The notes: generated by a model from the sequence alone, not told the origin. Positions 52,958 to 62,549 are shown, numbered from the stretch's first letter. The stretch: DNA of 64,000 nucleotides from Polynucleobacter sp. AP-Melu-500A-A1 (GCF_018882125.1 NZ_JACVOZ010000001.1:574323-638322), one strand, 5' to 3'. Numbers and translations are program-made.

Positions 52958-53368
52958 AGTACTGTATACTTATACAGTAATAGACCTAGCTAACGATTTT
53001 ATCTAGGCCGGTAGTAAAGCTAAAGCATCAAAGCATGGCGTAAAGCAGGTAGTCAATCTTAGTAAATTCACGATCGGATTTGCTGACAGTACTTGCTCAA
53101 GAAGGCGCCACACGAAGTCTTTGGTGTTCAGCATTGTTGTGTCGCCTGGTGTGAAATTCACTAACGCGGAATCTTTGGCTCACGATCGAGTCAAACCACT
53201 GAAGTTATCGCGGATGGATCTGCGCACGATTTGCGCACACACCATCAATAACAAATTGCAATCGTATTGCATTGTGGCCTTTTATTTAATGTGATTTGAA
53301 TGATGCATGGATTGCTTTTGGCAATTTCCAAAAGGATTTGTGTCGTACTAACTTAATTGAAAGTGTGA
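52958..53368. other. 411-bp region without a gene; SOS-box and structured DNA
   Basis: No credible coding frame on either strand. It begins with the LexA-type box. Further on are short pairing elements: CCTAG/CTAGG just after the box, AGGCG-ACAC (53103-53113) with GTGT-CGCCT (53139-53147) around a 25-base loop, and TGCAAT/ATTGCA close to the 3' end. A seven-base direct repeat TGCGCAC occurs twice with a 4-base gap. These fit either a small SOS-controlled RNA or a decayed gene; a choice cannot be made from the sequence. Confidence 0.4.
52962..52977. promoter_or_regulatory. LexA-type SOS box
   Basis: CTGT at 52962-52965 and ACAG at 52974-52977 enclose eight A/T-rich bases; the extended ACTGTATA-CT-TATACAGT is a perfect dyad. 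This is the CTGT-N8-ACAG consensus of LexA in gamma- and betaproteobacteria. No gene follows for about 390 bp on the plus strand. It may also control xre or a short RNA. Confidence 0.65.
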
Positions 53369-54352
53369 ATGATGACTAAACTGAATAATAGTAATGCCTC
53401 TATTGGCAATGTAGACGAGTGCAAAGCTAATGTGACAACAAAAGAGCAGAGCAATCCGGACTTAGATTCTTTAGGGCGAAAAAAATCTTCTGGGCATACA
53501 GGGCCTAAGAGTACGGCTGGTAAAAACCGCTCAAAGCATAATGCCTTAAAACATGCGCGCAATGCCAAATCCAAATTACTGCCTTATGAAGATGCGCGCG
53601 AATACGAGCAATTGATTAGTGATGTCTATAGCGACTTTGCCCCTCAAGGCTGTATTGAGGCTGACTTAGCCAATCAGTATATTGATTGTCGCTGGCGCAG
53701 TCGGCGGATGGAGGCGCGCATTCGCATTGAGCAAGAATCCATTTTTGCCAAAATGGATCGAAAATCTATTGCTACGCTCGTTGGTATTGAAGAAGGATAT
53801 CGGGAGCACTTACCCGATTACTTTCTCAATATGAGTAAGCGCTTTGGTTCTAAGCAAGTCGAATATGCCGACATAGCCTGGCGACAATACAACAATATGG
53901 TACGCGATTACGATTCAGGACAATTTACCGACTTAGAAGAGATGCGCATTCACTTTGATGTACTCTTTGAAGGGTTTGAGCAGTGGGTGCGTGAGCGCGA
54001 TGGCTTACCACCCTTGCTTGCACCGCAGCGAGATCAATTTAATCCGGCTTGGAGTGGTGATCTGGAATTTTTATTTACCGTGATCGAAGATTTTGCGATG
54101 GAGATGTATTTTCAGGCGAACTTTATGGCCTGGAAGGAGCAGATTCGCAATTGGATGCAGTCATGGTATCTCTTGCAAAAGCGTGAATTGCGCGAGATTG
54201 ATCAATACGACTTGGTGCTCATTAAAGAGACGCATTTGGCTCACACCATCATTGAGCGTTTATCCAAGATTCAAAAGCATAAGCGCGAGGCATTGCTCAG
54301 CATGCAAAAGCACTTTCAAAGCATTAACAGTCTTAAGGGTGAGGGCGGGTGA
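53369..54352 (+). CDS. Uncharacterised 327-residue protein of mobile-element type
   Basis: The N-terminal third is basic and low-complexity, then GPKSTAGKNRSKHNALKHA, a block found in many unassigned proteins with the pattern GPKTxxGKxRSSxNALKHG, followed by LLPYEDAREYEQLIS and the charged helical region DCRWRSRRMEARIRIEQ. No enzymatic motif is evident; no membrane span or signal peptide. The family is often annotated as hypothetical and tends to occur on islands. Start at 53369 with ATG 53372 as an alternative. It lies at the right-hand edge of the recombination cassette. Confidence 0.7.
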   Translation: MMTKLNNSNASIGNVDECKANVTTKEQSNPDLDSLGRKKSSGHTGPKSTAGKNRSKHNALKHARNAKSKLLPYEDAREYEQLISDVYSDFAPQGCIEADLANQYIDCRWRSRRMEARIRIEQESIFAKMDRKSIATLVGIEEGYREHLPDYFLNMSKRFGSKQVEYADIAWRQYNNMVRDYDSGQFTDLEEMRIHFDVLFEGFEQWVRERDGLPPLLAPQRDQFNPAWSGDLEFLFTVIEDFAMEMYFQANFMAWKEQIRNWMQSWYLLQKRELREIDQYDLVLIKETHLAHTIIERLSKIQKHKREALLSMQKHFQSINSLKGEGG

Positions 54353-54486
54353 TATGCAAAACGAAATGTGCTTTTTTCTAAGTAAATCAAAGGCTTATTC
54401 AAAACGCCAATATGGTTTTAGAGTCCAAATTGGCCTATCGAAAGGCCCTTCTCGATACAATCATCACCATATGATTTTTATTCAAA

Positions 54487-56154
54487 ATGAGCGCTAATAC
54501 TCGTTCGTTGTCATCCTCAAAAAATACTCAGAGCGCGAGTCGCATTTGGGCGCTCTGGCTCTTGTTGGGTCTGGGGTGCGCGACAGTGATGAGTTTGGCT
54601 CCGGTATCAGCTCTGCTTAATCTCTTTCACGACGACTCGTTTTTTTATATGGTCATCGCGCGCAATCATGCAGATGGTCTAGGATACAGCTTTGATGGCT
54701 TGAATCAAACCAATGGTTTTCATCTGCTTTGGCTTTGGTTACTCTCAGTTGTTGGATCGGTGATTGCGCTCACCGGTGAGCAGGGTATTCGCATCGTTGT
54801 CATGCTCCAAAACTTATTGAGTATTGGCGCTGCGTTGATCTACGTTCGCTTGCTTGCTCACGCACAGGTGAAGACGCTGTTTTTAATCTTGTTTTATTTT
54901 GCCTATCTGTTTTTATGTACCTTTGCCGATATCGGGCAAGAGAGCGCCTTGTTTGGATTTTTGTTTGCTGTATTAATTAATACGGTTATCCCGATTCTGA
55001 GTCCTGTATCCGTCACTTCACGCTCAGCCAATCAATCCTTGGTAGTGAGCTTGCCTTCTAGGATGCGCTTCATCTTGGTTGGTGTTGTCAGTGCCTTGAT
55101 TGTCCTCTCTCGCTTAGATGCCTTTTTTATCCTGGGTGGAGTGGCGCTGGCGCTTTGGATATTGGGGCAGAAAAAGATGGCCTATATCTTGGTTGTAGGT
55201 GTAGCGCTGGGGATTGCGGCCACGATGAGTTTTAACTATACCCATTTTGGCCATATTTATTCCGTCTCTTCATGGCTCAAATCGGGGTTTGATCTTGAGA
55301 AGCTGCGTCAAATATTCATTCCTGGTTTATGTCTTCGAGTGCTGGTGGTCCTGGGTTTGCTCTTGGCTGCACTATTGAACTACCGATCTATTACACAGCT
55401 CAAGGGTGAAATTAGTTTATTGCCTAGAAGTCTCATTTTGGCGAAGTTTGAGACCTTGCCTTGGCCATTCATCCTCACGCTCAGCGCGCTACTTGCTTAT
55501 AGCGCTTATTTTCTAGTACTCTTTTTGGAAGTGAGCGCTTTGGGTTCTTGGTACTTTAATCAGGCGCTAGGCTTTGCTCTGTTTTTATATGCTCTTTCAA
55601 CAGTAAGACTATCTCCACCTAATCTAGATAGTTCTACAACTTCAAATGGTCAGAATGCCAGCCAATCAGCGCTATCTTCGGTTTGGGCATCAACTCCTTT
55701 ATGTGGCGCGCTTGTTCTAGGTGCGCTCCTATGGATCTTTAAATTTGGCTGGGCGCATAGTTCGGACCCGACTAAAGAGATGGGGCAGTGGTTGGCGGCA
55801 AACACCCCTGCCGATGCGGTGATCTTTCAGCGTGATGGTGCGGGCGCAGTAAGTTACTTTGCTTCGCGTCACATCATTAATGGCGATGGCTTAGTCAATA
55901 ACATGCCTTATCAGGCGATGCTACGCTCTGGCAAGCTGTGCCTGTATCTACAAGAGCAAAAAGTACAATACCTTGTGACGAATGTCTTTATTAATCAAGC
56001 AGGCTTGATTGAGGATTTTATTTACCTATGGACTAAAGGCGTCGATGCGATTCCCCTAACTCGTGTCTCACCGACAAAAGCCCTATTTGCATCACCTTCA
56101 GCGCCGACCTATCGTGTCTTTACAGTAGCGGATGCCGTGACGGCTTGCCAATGA
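54487..56154 (+). CDS. GT-C-like membrane glycosyltransferase
   Basis: 555 residues with about ten membrane spans and a Ser/Thr-rich N-terminus. FHDDSFFYMVIARNHADG at about residue 46 has the Asp-Asp pair in the first external loop seen in PMT-like proteins, followed by GFHLLWLWLL. A C-terminal soluble part of about 110 residues contains FQRDGAGAVSYFASR, as in related proteins where it lies on the outer face. Donor and acceptor unknown. The SGNH gene follows after 22 bp. Codons are more G+C-rich than those of the 9-47 kb genes. Confidence 0.7.
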   Translation: MSANTRSLSSSKNTQSASRIWALWLLLGLGCATVMSLAPVSALLNLFHDDSFFYMVIARNHADGLGYSFDGLNQTNGFHLLWLWLLSVVGSVIALTGEQGIRIVVMLQNLLSIGAALIYVRLLAHAQVKTLFLILFYFAYLFLCTFADIGQESALFGFLFAVLINTVIPILSPVSVTSRSANQSLVVSLPSRMRFILVGVVSALIVLSRLDAFFILGGVALALWILGQKKMAYILVVGVALGIAATMSFNYTHFGHIYSVSSWLKSGFDLEKLRQIFIPGLCLRVLVVLGLLLAALLNYRSITQLKGEISLLPRSLILAKFETLPWPFILTLSALLAYSAYFLVLFLEVSALGSWYFNQALGFALFLYALSTVRLSPPNLDSSTTSNGQNASQSALSSVWASTPLCGALVLGALLWIFKFGWAHSSDPTKEMGQWLAANTPADAVIFQRDGAGAVSYFASRHIINGDGLVNNMPYQAMLRSGKLCLYLQEQKVQYLVTNVFINQAGLIEDFIYLWTKGVDAIPLTRVSPTKALFASPSAPTYRVFTVADAVTACQ

Positions 56155-56176
56155 GTGTATTGATGAATAATGGCCT

Positions 56177-57427
56177 ATGAACTCCAAAGTGAAATCATTA
56201 CTCTTTAGTGTGATTGCCGTTTTGCTTGGCTTGGCGCTTATCCCATTGACATTGGAGATTGCACTCCGCTTTTTCCCAGTCTTCTCAGGCATGCCCGTCA
56301 ACCGCGAAAGTGCGATTTATTCCTTTATTCCCAATACCACTATTCAACGCTCAAATCATTGGGATATGACGGGTGCTCGCAAACGTCAGGTCAACAACGT
56401 GGGATTTATTAGTGATCAAGCTTATATCCCTGCGGCTCAAAGTAACGATGGTAATCAAAGTCTTAAGCCCTTGATTGCCATTATTGGCGACAGTTATATT
56501 GAGGCAATGCAGGTAGATTACGCCAATACCACTGAAGCCAATCTATTAAAGAATTGCTCTGAACATGCTAGGGTGTATTCCTTTGGCGCTCAATTTGCTC
56601 CATTGAGTCAGTACTTGTCTTGGGTTGATTATGCAAGCAAAACCTTTGCTCCTAAAGCGATGGTGATCAATATTGTGGGTAACGATTTTGACGAAAGCTT
56701 ATTGAGTTATCAACGTAGTTCCAATGGGGGCGGGGTTCCCGGGATGCAGTTTTTTGAATTGACTCAGGACGCATCAGATTTAGTTATTGTTCCATTTAAG
56801 TCTGAAGGCGTGATTACACGATTGCTGCGTCACTCAGTATTGGCTCAATATTTGGTGCGTAATGTTGGGGTTGTTAATCTATGGAAAGACTACCGTCAGC
56901 AATTACTGGCGCCATCTCAGGGCAAGAGCATTTCTAAAGAGATGAAGTCCGGCAATAAATCAGATACAAGCCTTGCTGGTGTAGTGAGTCCTATCGCACA
57001 AGATCCTCATTCAGAATACGTGGGAAATGCAAGGCGTATTTACGATGCCCAAAAATTACAAGATTCGCAAAAAGCCGTTGATGAATTTTTGCAAAGACTC
57101 CCGCAGTTAGCCCAGTTACCACCCAAGTCGATTGTGCTCAGCGTTGATGCAGAGCGCCCCCAAATCTATACCCCCAAGGGGCGTCAGGATATTGATTCCT
57201 TTTTCTCAGTCATGCGTGCTTATTTTATTCAACAAGCTCGTGCCCAGGGCTTTGAGGTGCTCGATTTGCGCCCAGCCATGATTGCGCAGTTTGATCGCAC
57301 CGGTGAGCGCTTTGAATTTGCTGATGATAATCATTGGAATGCCGCTGGACATCAATTACTTGCTAGCCAGCTATTACGTATACCTGCAATTAGTGCGATT
57401 TGTCAGGGAGCCGCTTCCTCTCGTTAA
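56177..57427 (+). CDS. SGNH-hydrolase-like protein, N-terminally anchored
   Basis: 416 residues. One hydrophobic N-terminal segment (SLLFSVIAVLLGLALIPLTL) acts as anchor or signal. IAIIGDSYIEAMQVDY is SGNH block I with the nucleophile Ser, NIVGNDFDES holds block III, and DDNHWNAAGHQLL has the Asp-x2-His of block V. This layout belongs to acyltransferase partners and esterases of surface glycans. It follows a GT-C gene closely and converges with another GT-C gene (31-bp gap). No MBOAT or OafA gene is beside it, so it may work as an esterase or with an acyltransferase elsewhere. Confidence 0.82.
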   Translation: MNSKVKSLLFSVIAVLLGLALIPLTLEIALRFFPVFSGMPVNRESAIYSFIPNTTIQRSNHWDMTGARKRQVNNVGFISDQAYIPAAQSNDGNQSLKPLIAIIGDSYIEAMQVDYANTTEANLLKNCSEHARVYSFGAQFAPLSQYLSWVDYASKTFAPKAMVINIVGNDFDESLLSYQRSSNGGGVPGMQFFELTQDASDLVIVPFKSEGVITRLLRHSVLAQYLVRNVGVVNLWKDYRQQLLAPSQGKSISKEMKSGNKSDTSLAGVVSPIAQDPHSEYVGNARRIYDAQKLQDSQKAVDEFLQRLPQLAQLPPKSIVLSVDAERPQIYTPKGRQDIDSFFSVMRAYFIQQARAQGFEVLDLRPAMIAQFDRTGERFEFADDNHWNAAGHQLLASQLLRIPAISAICQGAASSR

Positions 57428-57458
57428 TACTTGCCTGAATAGCTGTGTAGCTATATAG

Positions 57459-59162
57459 CTATGGTCGACAGGTATATAGCTCACTCATAACCAGGGTTTG
57501 AGAGGATAGTGGAAGAATGCGCTCTTCTGAGTGCAAGATGGTGCAGTTGGGAATGGGTAGCGCCTTCACTTTATCTCTTACAGGAAGCCCAATCCAATAA
57601 GCCTGTCCTGTAGATTGATTTTGGGAGGATGCTGATCTATTTTGAGGGCGCTCACTAAAGTCTTTACTGCAAGCAACCTTCTGATTATCGATTGTGTATT
57701 GCCAGAGATGCAAGGGTGAGACGTATACACATTCAGCACTTAGAGCTTGAGTGCTCTCTTGGATATTTTGATTAAGCCATCTAGCCGATTGGGTGCTTGA
57801 TAAGCCAAAGTAATCTTTTTCATATTGCGTAGCAATCGGAAATTGCCGGGCAATCTCATTAAAGTAAACATATTGATAAGGAAAGAGTTTGAGGTTGTCC
57901 CAACTAAATAGGGCGATACTTGAAAGTAGCAGACCTAAAGTGAATTTGCGATTAATCCAACGCAAGCTACTAATAGCTACTATCCACAGCAGAGGAAAGA
58001 TGAAGAGAATTTGTCTTAGCTCGTTATAGAGCGATACCTTTTTGATTACCAGAGCCAGCAAAATGAGTGAGACAGTTAAAAGTAGGGCTGCAATGGCGCG
58101 TGCGTTCCACGGTGATTGCTCGGTAGCATCTGCTGTGCTTGGTTTCTGGAGCGTATGTTGTGATGGGCTTGAGATTCGTATTAACTTGTAAAGCGCTATC
58201 GGGCAGAGTACTAAGCCGAGTATGGCAATCAAAGGCAGTTTAACTGCTAGCCAAGCGGCGATATACCAAGGCAATTGGGTACCAGCAATGAAGCGTCCTG
58301 CAGTTAAGGTATCCCCATCCCAAGGGTGACGACTCATATAGGAAATGGCGTTCAATAACTCTAGTGGGTTGTGCCACAAAATGGGGTAGCACACAAAGAG
58401 CGTGAGGCTGGTAGCAAGTAAAAAGATACCAATAGATCTCCAGGAGAAAGTGCTTGGCGCCAATTGGGTTTGTATGCTTGGCTGATCTTTGTTTCTGGTG
58501 CTCCAAAAGATCAACAGAAATGCTAGGTACTCTAGGCTAATGAGCACTCCTGAGATGCGAATAGAAATAAGCCAGCCAGTAAAGATGCCCAGTAGGGTGT
58601 ACGCACCGATCAAAGACTTTGCTTGGGTTTTGCTCAAAATGAAGAGGAGTTGGTTGGTGCATAAGAGCCAAGCAAATAAAAAGGGAATATCTTTGATATT
58701 CATGAGGCCATGCCCTAAGAGGTATGGCCATAGCAAACAAGCAATCATGCCAAGAGTGGAGATCCAGGCATCTTGAGTGACGCGTTTGAGAATTTGGCCT
58801 ACTAAATACCCGGAGCCTACCCAGCTGAGAAAAATGGCAATGTGGTTGAGGGTAATGCGACGTGCTTCACTGCCAAGATCTGCCGATATGGGGCTAACGG
58901 TTTCTATCAAGAATGAGAGCAGATTGGCAGGTATATGAAAGCCTACCCCGTAATAGCGATCACCATAAGCCAAAAGCGCTTGATAGGGGGCTAAATCACC
59001 CTGGGTGACCCCGAGTATGGCCTCTAGATTGACTTTGTAGGTATTGAGCTCAATGCCTTCATCCCACGAAATGCCGACCTGCTGGCAAGCCCACAAGCCT
59101 ACAGGGATGTAGATACACCAAAAGAGCGTTTTGATGAGCTTTGGGGTCAGTATTGTTTTCAT
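57459..59162 (-). CDS. GT39/PMT-like membrane glycosyltransferase
   Basis: 567 residues with about ten membrane spans. GISWDEGIELNTYKVN near residue 27 carries the Asp-Glu pair of the PMT family in the first luminal loop. FLFAWLLCTNQLLFIL and later hydrophobic segments alternate with short charged loops. The C-terminal stretch (YVYFNEIARQFPIATQYEKD and the HLWQYTIDN loop) is outside. It should transfer a sugar from a polyprenyl phosphate. It is alone on its strand and divergent from the GMC gene over 156 bp. Confidence 0.75.
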   Translation of the reverse strand: MKTILTPKLIKTLFWCIYIPVGLWACQQVGISWDEGIELNTYKVNLEAILGVTQGDLAPYQALLAYGDRYYGVGFHIPANLLSFLIETVSPISADLGSEARRITLNHIAIFLSWVGSGYLVGQILKRVTQDAWISTLGMIACLLWPYLLGHGLMNIKDIPFLFAWLLCTNQLLFILSKTQAKSLIGAYTLLGIFTGWLISIRISGVLISLEYLAFLLIFWSTRNKDQPSIQTQLAPSTFSWRSIGIFLLATSLTLFVCYPILWHNPLELLNAISYMSRHPWDGDTLTAGRFIAGTQLPWYIAAWLAVKLPLIAILGLVLCPIALYKLIRISSPSQHTLQKPSTADATEQSPWNARAIAALLLTVSLILLALVIKKVSLYNELRQILFIFPLLWIVAISSLRWINRKFTLGLLLSSIALFSWDNLKLFPYQYVYFNEIARQFPIATQYEKDYFGLSSTQSARWLNQNIQESTQALSAECVYVSPLHLWQYTIDNQKVACSKDFSERPQNRSASSQNQSTGQAYWIGLPVRDKVKALPIPNCTILHSEERILPLSSQTLVMSELYTCRP

Positions 59163-59318
59163 CGGTTTTCAGTCGATCTGAGCTAGAACCCGGATCAATG
59201 CTTATAAAAACCATTAAAATGGCATTTGTGCAATTATCGCCCAAATGCTCTTAGTTGCTGCTGTTAATTGCGCTGTGAATTGCCTAGCTTTTAGCCCCCT
59301 TATTTAGATGCGAATGAC

Positions 59319-60731
59319 ATGGACCCTATAAAGTATTTTGATGCTGATGTAATTGTGATTGGCACCAGTATTGCTAGTCAAACGGTAATCCAGCAATTAA
59401 AAAATTCTAATTTAAGAATCTTGGTATTAGAGGGCGGCGATTATGAGCTCACCAAGTTTGGCGACAGCCTCACTTTTAGCGATGAGCGTGGTCACTACAT
59501 TAATCATCATTGGGGCGGACATTGGTCTCGGGTTTACGGTGGTGCATCGCGAATTTGGAATGGTTTTTCAGCCCCTTTAGAAAAGTGGGATTTAGTTGGA
59601 ATTGATGGTCGCCCAAAATGGCCTATCTCGATTGATGAAATTGAAAAGTACTACCGCATTTCAGCGCCGACGATGGGTGAAGATCCCTCAGTAGCCAATT
59701 TAGTCAAATACGATACGGCCAAGATGTTTGTCGATCGTCCTTACATCATCATGGATCCACCGCTGTCTTATTCTGATCCAAAGCTACTCACCAAGAATAA
59801 AAATATCGAGTTGCGAGTCAAGCACAATGTAATCCGATTTACTGCAGATGATGCGAGCACCCATATCAATGGTATTTGGTATTCAGTCGATGGTGATGTG
59901 CGCTTTGCTGGTGTGAAGAAAAATACCCGTATCGTGCTGGGAACTGGTGGTTTGGGTAATGCGCAAATCTTGTTGCAGCCAGACCCCAAGCGCCAAGTGC
60001 CGGTTGGCAATGAATCAGGCTTGGTTGGAAAAACCCTCATGGGCCATCCTCACGTACCTACTGGTGAAGGCTTTATTGATCCTTCAGTGGTGAAAAAACC
60101 TACTTGGGCGCAAGTTAAATATAAGAAGTGGTTGCCCGCATACATTATTGGTGCAGATTACAAGACCAAACTCAATCTATTAAATGCATCGATTTCTTTT
60201 ACGCCTGCGGCAGTGCGTGAGATTAGTCCTAACGAGCAAGCGGTCCAAGAGTTTTACGAAAAGAAGTGGGGTAAAAGGCTAGCTCTCTTCACGCTTTATG
60301 GCCGTACCGAGCAGTTACCTAATCCCGATAATCGTATTGAGATTGTGAGTGAAAAAAATGCGGCTGGTTTGCATCGCCTGAAAACGTATTGCGTATTTAG
60401 TGCAAAAGATACGATGTCGATCGATACAACTGCGCGCTTATTGGGCGAGCATTTATTGAGAAATAAATTGGGCGTTACAACGATTGATAATGACTCTATC
60501 TTTTTAAAGACTTGGGGCTGGGCTCATCCAAGCGGAGTAACCCGCTTTGGTACCGATCCCAAGGAAAGTGTTTGCGATAGTTATGGCCGGGTTTGGTCTT
60601 ACCAAAACCTCTACATCAATGGCAGCAGCCTTTTCCCAACAGTTGGTTATGCCAATCCGACTTGGACGATTGCCGCATTAGGTATGCGCCTAGGCGATCA
60701 CCTTCTCAAAGAAATGAAAAAGGTAGGCTAG
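59319..60731 (+). CDS. GMC-type FAD oxidoreductase with a variant FAD-binding motif
   Basis: 470 residues. The C-terminal GMC blocks are strong: GWAHPSGVTRFGTDPKES, then NLYINGSSLFPTVGYANP and ALGMRLGDHLL. The N-terminal site reads VIVIGTSIASQTVI, so the second and third glycines of GxGxxG are replaced by Ser; only the first Gly remains. The downstream LVLEGGDYE keeps the acidic end of the FAD fold. HHWGGHWSRVYGGASRIWNG is the usual FAD-attachment loop region. It would be a dehydrogenase for sugar-type alcohols. A Tat-signal small protein follows 5 bp later, as in membrane-linked dehydrogenase complexes. Confidence 0.85.
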   Translation: MDPIKYFDADVIVIGTSIASQTVIQQLKNSNLRILVLEGGDYELTKFGDSLTFSDERGHYINHHWGGHWSRVYGGASRIWNGFSAPLEKWDLVGIDGRPKWPISIDEIEKYYRISAPTMGEDPSVANLVKYDTAKMFVDRPYIIMDPPLSYSDPKLLTKNKNIELRVKHNVIRFTADDASTHINGIWYSVDGDVRFAGVKKNTRIVLGTGGLGNAQILLQPDPKRQVPVGNESGLVGKTLMGHPHVPTGEGFIDPSVVKKPTWAQVKYKKWLPAYIIGADYKTKLNLLNASISFTPAAVREISPNEQAVQEFYEKKWGKRLALFTLYGRTEQLPNPDNRIEIVSEKNAAGLHRLKTYCVFSAKDTMSIDTTARLLGEHLLRNKLGVTTIDNDSIFLKTWGWAHPSGVTRFGTDPKESVCDSYGRVWSYQNLYINGSSLFPTVGYANPTWTIAALGMRLGDHLLKEMKKVG

Positions 60732-60736
60732 GGTCT

Positions 60737-61087
60737 ATGAATAGACGATCAATCCTTAAATTAGGCCTTGGAGCTCTTTTATTGCCGATCATCAGCGGCA
60801 GTCTGTTTGCGCAATCTAGTTCTGGCATCAAGCCTGTGGGAATCATGGGAGCTAATCCAGATGCATTGCCGCGTATTGATGGTATTGATACCTATAACGC
60901 TGGCTGGATCACGATGTTAGAAGATAAGCCAGGCTTATTAGAGTTAGAAGCCAAAAAGACCAAGGCTTTACAAGAGAAAACAGCAAAGCCAGCGGCTGAT
61001 GCTGCAGCACCCGCTCCTGCCCCTAAAGAAAAAGGAGTGATGGGCAAGGTTCAGGATTTCTTTGGAAAAGTTAAAGGCTGGTTTTAA
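60737..61087 (+). CDS. Tat-exported small partner of the GMC oxidoreductase
   Basis: 116 residues from ATG 60737; a longer reading from 60593 lies inside the GMC gene. MNRRSILKLGLGALLLPII has the twin-arginine motif and hydrophobic stretch of a Tat signal, with cleavage probable after SLFA. The mature part is short: an Asp/Gly-rich region, an alanine-proline stretch (PAADAAAPAPAPKEKG) and an amphipathic C-terminal helix (KVQDFFGKVKGWF). The 5-bp spacing and Tat signal suggest that it carries the GMC subunit, which has no signal of its own, out of the cell, as the small subunit does in gluconate 2-dehydrogenase. That is an analogy, since no family match was recognised. Confidence 0.78.
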   Translation: MNRRSILKLGLGALLLPIISGSLFAQSSSGIKPVGIMGANPDALPRIDGIDTYNAGWITMLEDKPGLLELEAKKTKALQEKTAKPAADAAAPAPAPKEKGVMGKVQDFFGKVKGWF

Positions 61088-61112
61088 TTTACATTTAAAG
61101 CATTAATACGTT

Positions 61113-62549
61113 TTAAATGAAATCCATATAGCGAAGAATTAGCGCATTGACTGCGTATTGGCTTAGCGCAATAAAAACCACAAATCTTTTTCTTGCAAGT
61201 TGACTCTTTTGGGTAAGTGAGTCAATTGCAACTGCGGCTATTAGACAAACGTAAGGATTGAGATACATCCAGAGTCTAGCAGTCTCAGATTTGGTTTTTC
61301 CAAACATAATGATCAGCGCCAGGCTTGCTAATAAAGAAAGCGTCAGTAAGAAATATAGGCGATGCTTATTAAAGAATTGCCATGAAGTGAGTAGGCCATA
61401 AATAAAGCAAGTGGCTAGTGGCAGGCCGATCCAGACGCAGTATTCAACGACATTGGTGGTGTTAGCTTCCCTGAATACCTGCCAAGTTCCTTCCCAGCCT
61501 TTGGTATTGTGGTGCTTTGCTAGGGCTTGCACATAGCGGAAATAATGGTTGTAGTCAAAAGCAATATAGAGAATTAACCAGGGCAATACAAAGCCAATAG
61601 CAAATAATGGAATTAGCTTAAGGGAGATAGTCGGTCTATAGGCAAGCAAGAGAGCGCCAAAAAATACTACCCCTAGAGGCAACATTCCAAAAGATAGATA
61701 GCTCACTCCAAAGAATAAGACCCCAGAAACAAAAGCGAGTACTGCCTTATTGAGTGCAAATGCTTTAAAGAGTGTGAAGGCACATAGAAGGCTTATCAAG
61801 GGGTAGAATGTTTGATCGGTATGTAAGTTGATCAAATTCATTGCCGGGATAGTGATGTATAGCAATGAGGCAAGAATGGCATTGTCTTTGCCGACAACGC
61901 TTCTACCAAATAAGAAGATCAGAAAAACTGGCAGATAAGAAATGGCTGGCCAGGTATAGGTAGAAAAATTGATGATCCTAGTCGCCCTAATCTTGGGGTC
62001 ATCCTCTACCGTGCTTAGCAAGCGATCAGAAAATAAATAGACTAGGGATGTGCCTGGTGGTTTGGTGGGGGCATAGTCGCCAAGCGCACCACTTTTGGCA
62101 AGCGATTCAAAGTTGGAGAGAAATTCAGGAATGCTGGGCGTGTTTGCTGCCAATCGGACGTAGGTCGCATGTCCCGTATTGACCATGCGATCTTTGATGA
62201 AATTTATATTGCCCTTTGCCAGGCCAAATGAGTAGTGAATAATAATGCCGGCAATAAAAATGGCAAGTAACTTCACCCATGTTTTAGAGTTCGATAAGCT
62301 TATCAAGGTTGCAATACCAAGAGCACAAAACCCTAATAGCATATAACTTGAGGAAATAGGAGTCAGATGCCTTGGAATAAACCAAAGATAGAGTTTCTCT
62401 AATGCGGGAATGCCAAAATAGAGAATGCCCCCAAAAGCAGTCACTAGAGCAGTGATCAATAGGCAAACCAGTATTAGCGGGAAACTAGCTAATAAATTTC
62501 GTGGCTTCTGAAAATGAGGGGTGTGGCTTGAAGGGTTCATTAGAGACAT
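61113..62549 (-). CDS. GT-C-like membrane protein with PTKPPG loop
   Basis: 478 residues and about ten spans. An external loop near residue 160 has GDYAPTKPPGTSLVYLF, the Pro-Pro-Gly sequence found in several bacterial GT-C families after a first acidic loop. No clear Asp-Glu pair is present at the usual position, so this may be a glycosyltransferase or an unassigned integral protein. It lies 48 bp downstream of the ALG10-like gene on the same strand, so they are probably co-transcribed. Confidence 0.6.
   Translation of the reverse strand: MSLMNPSSHTPHFQKPRNLLASFPLILVCLLITALVTAFGGILYFGIPALEKLYLWFIPRHLTPISSSYMLLGFCALGIATLISLSNSKTWVKLLAIFIAGIIIHYSFGLAKGNINFIKDRMVNTGHATYVRLAANTPSIPEFLSNFESLAKSGALGDYAPTKPPGTSLVYLFSDRLLSTVEDDPKIRATRIINFSTYTWPAISYLPVFLIFLFGRSVVGKDNAILASLLYITIPAMNLINLHTDQTFYPLISLLCAFTLFKAFALNKAVLAFVSGVLFFGVSYLSFGMLPLGVVFFGALLLAYRPTISLKLIPLFAIGFVLPWLILYIAFDYNHYFRYVQALAKHHNTKGWEGTWQVFREANTTNVVEYCVWIGLPLATCFIYGLLTSWQFFNKHRLYFLLTLSLLASLALIIMFGKTKSETARLWMYLNPYVCLIAAVAIDSLTQKSQLARKRFVVFIALSQYAVNALILRYMDFI

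Noticed and set aside
54354..54497. Possible 47-codon gene directly after the 327-residue unknown
   Set aside because: It has an ATG two bases after the previous stop and overlaps the next gene start, but no recognisable features; the frame continues from a longer antisense-like reading of the upstream gene. Too weak to list.
57448..57461. Perfect palindrome TAGCTATATAGCTA at the meeting point of two convergent genes
   Set aside because: It has no loop or T run for a terminator, and reads partly into the stop of the minus gene; probably chance in AT-rich DNA.
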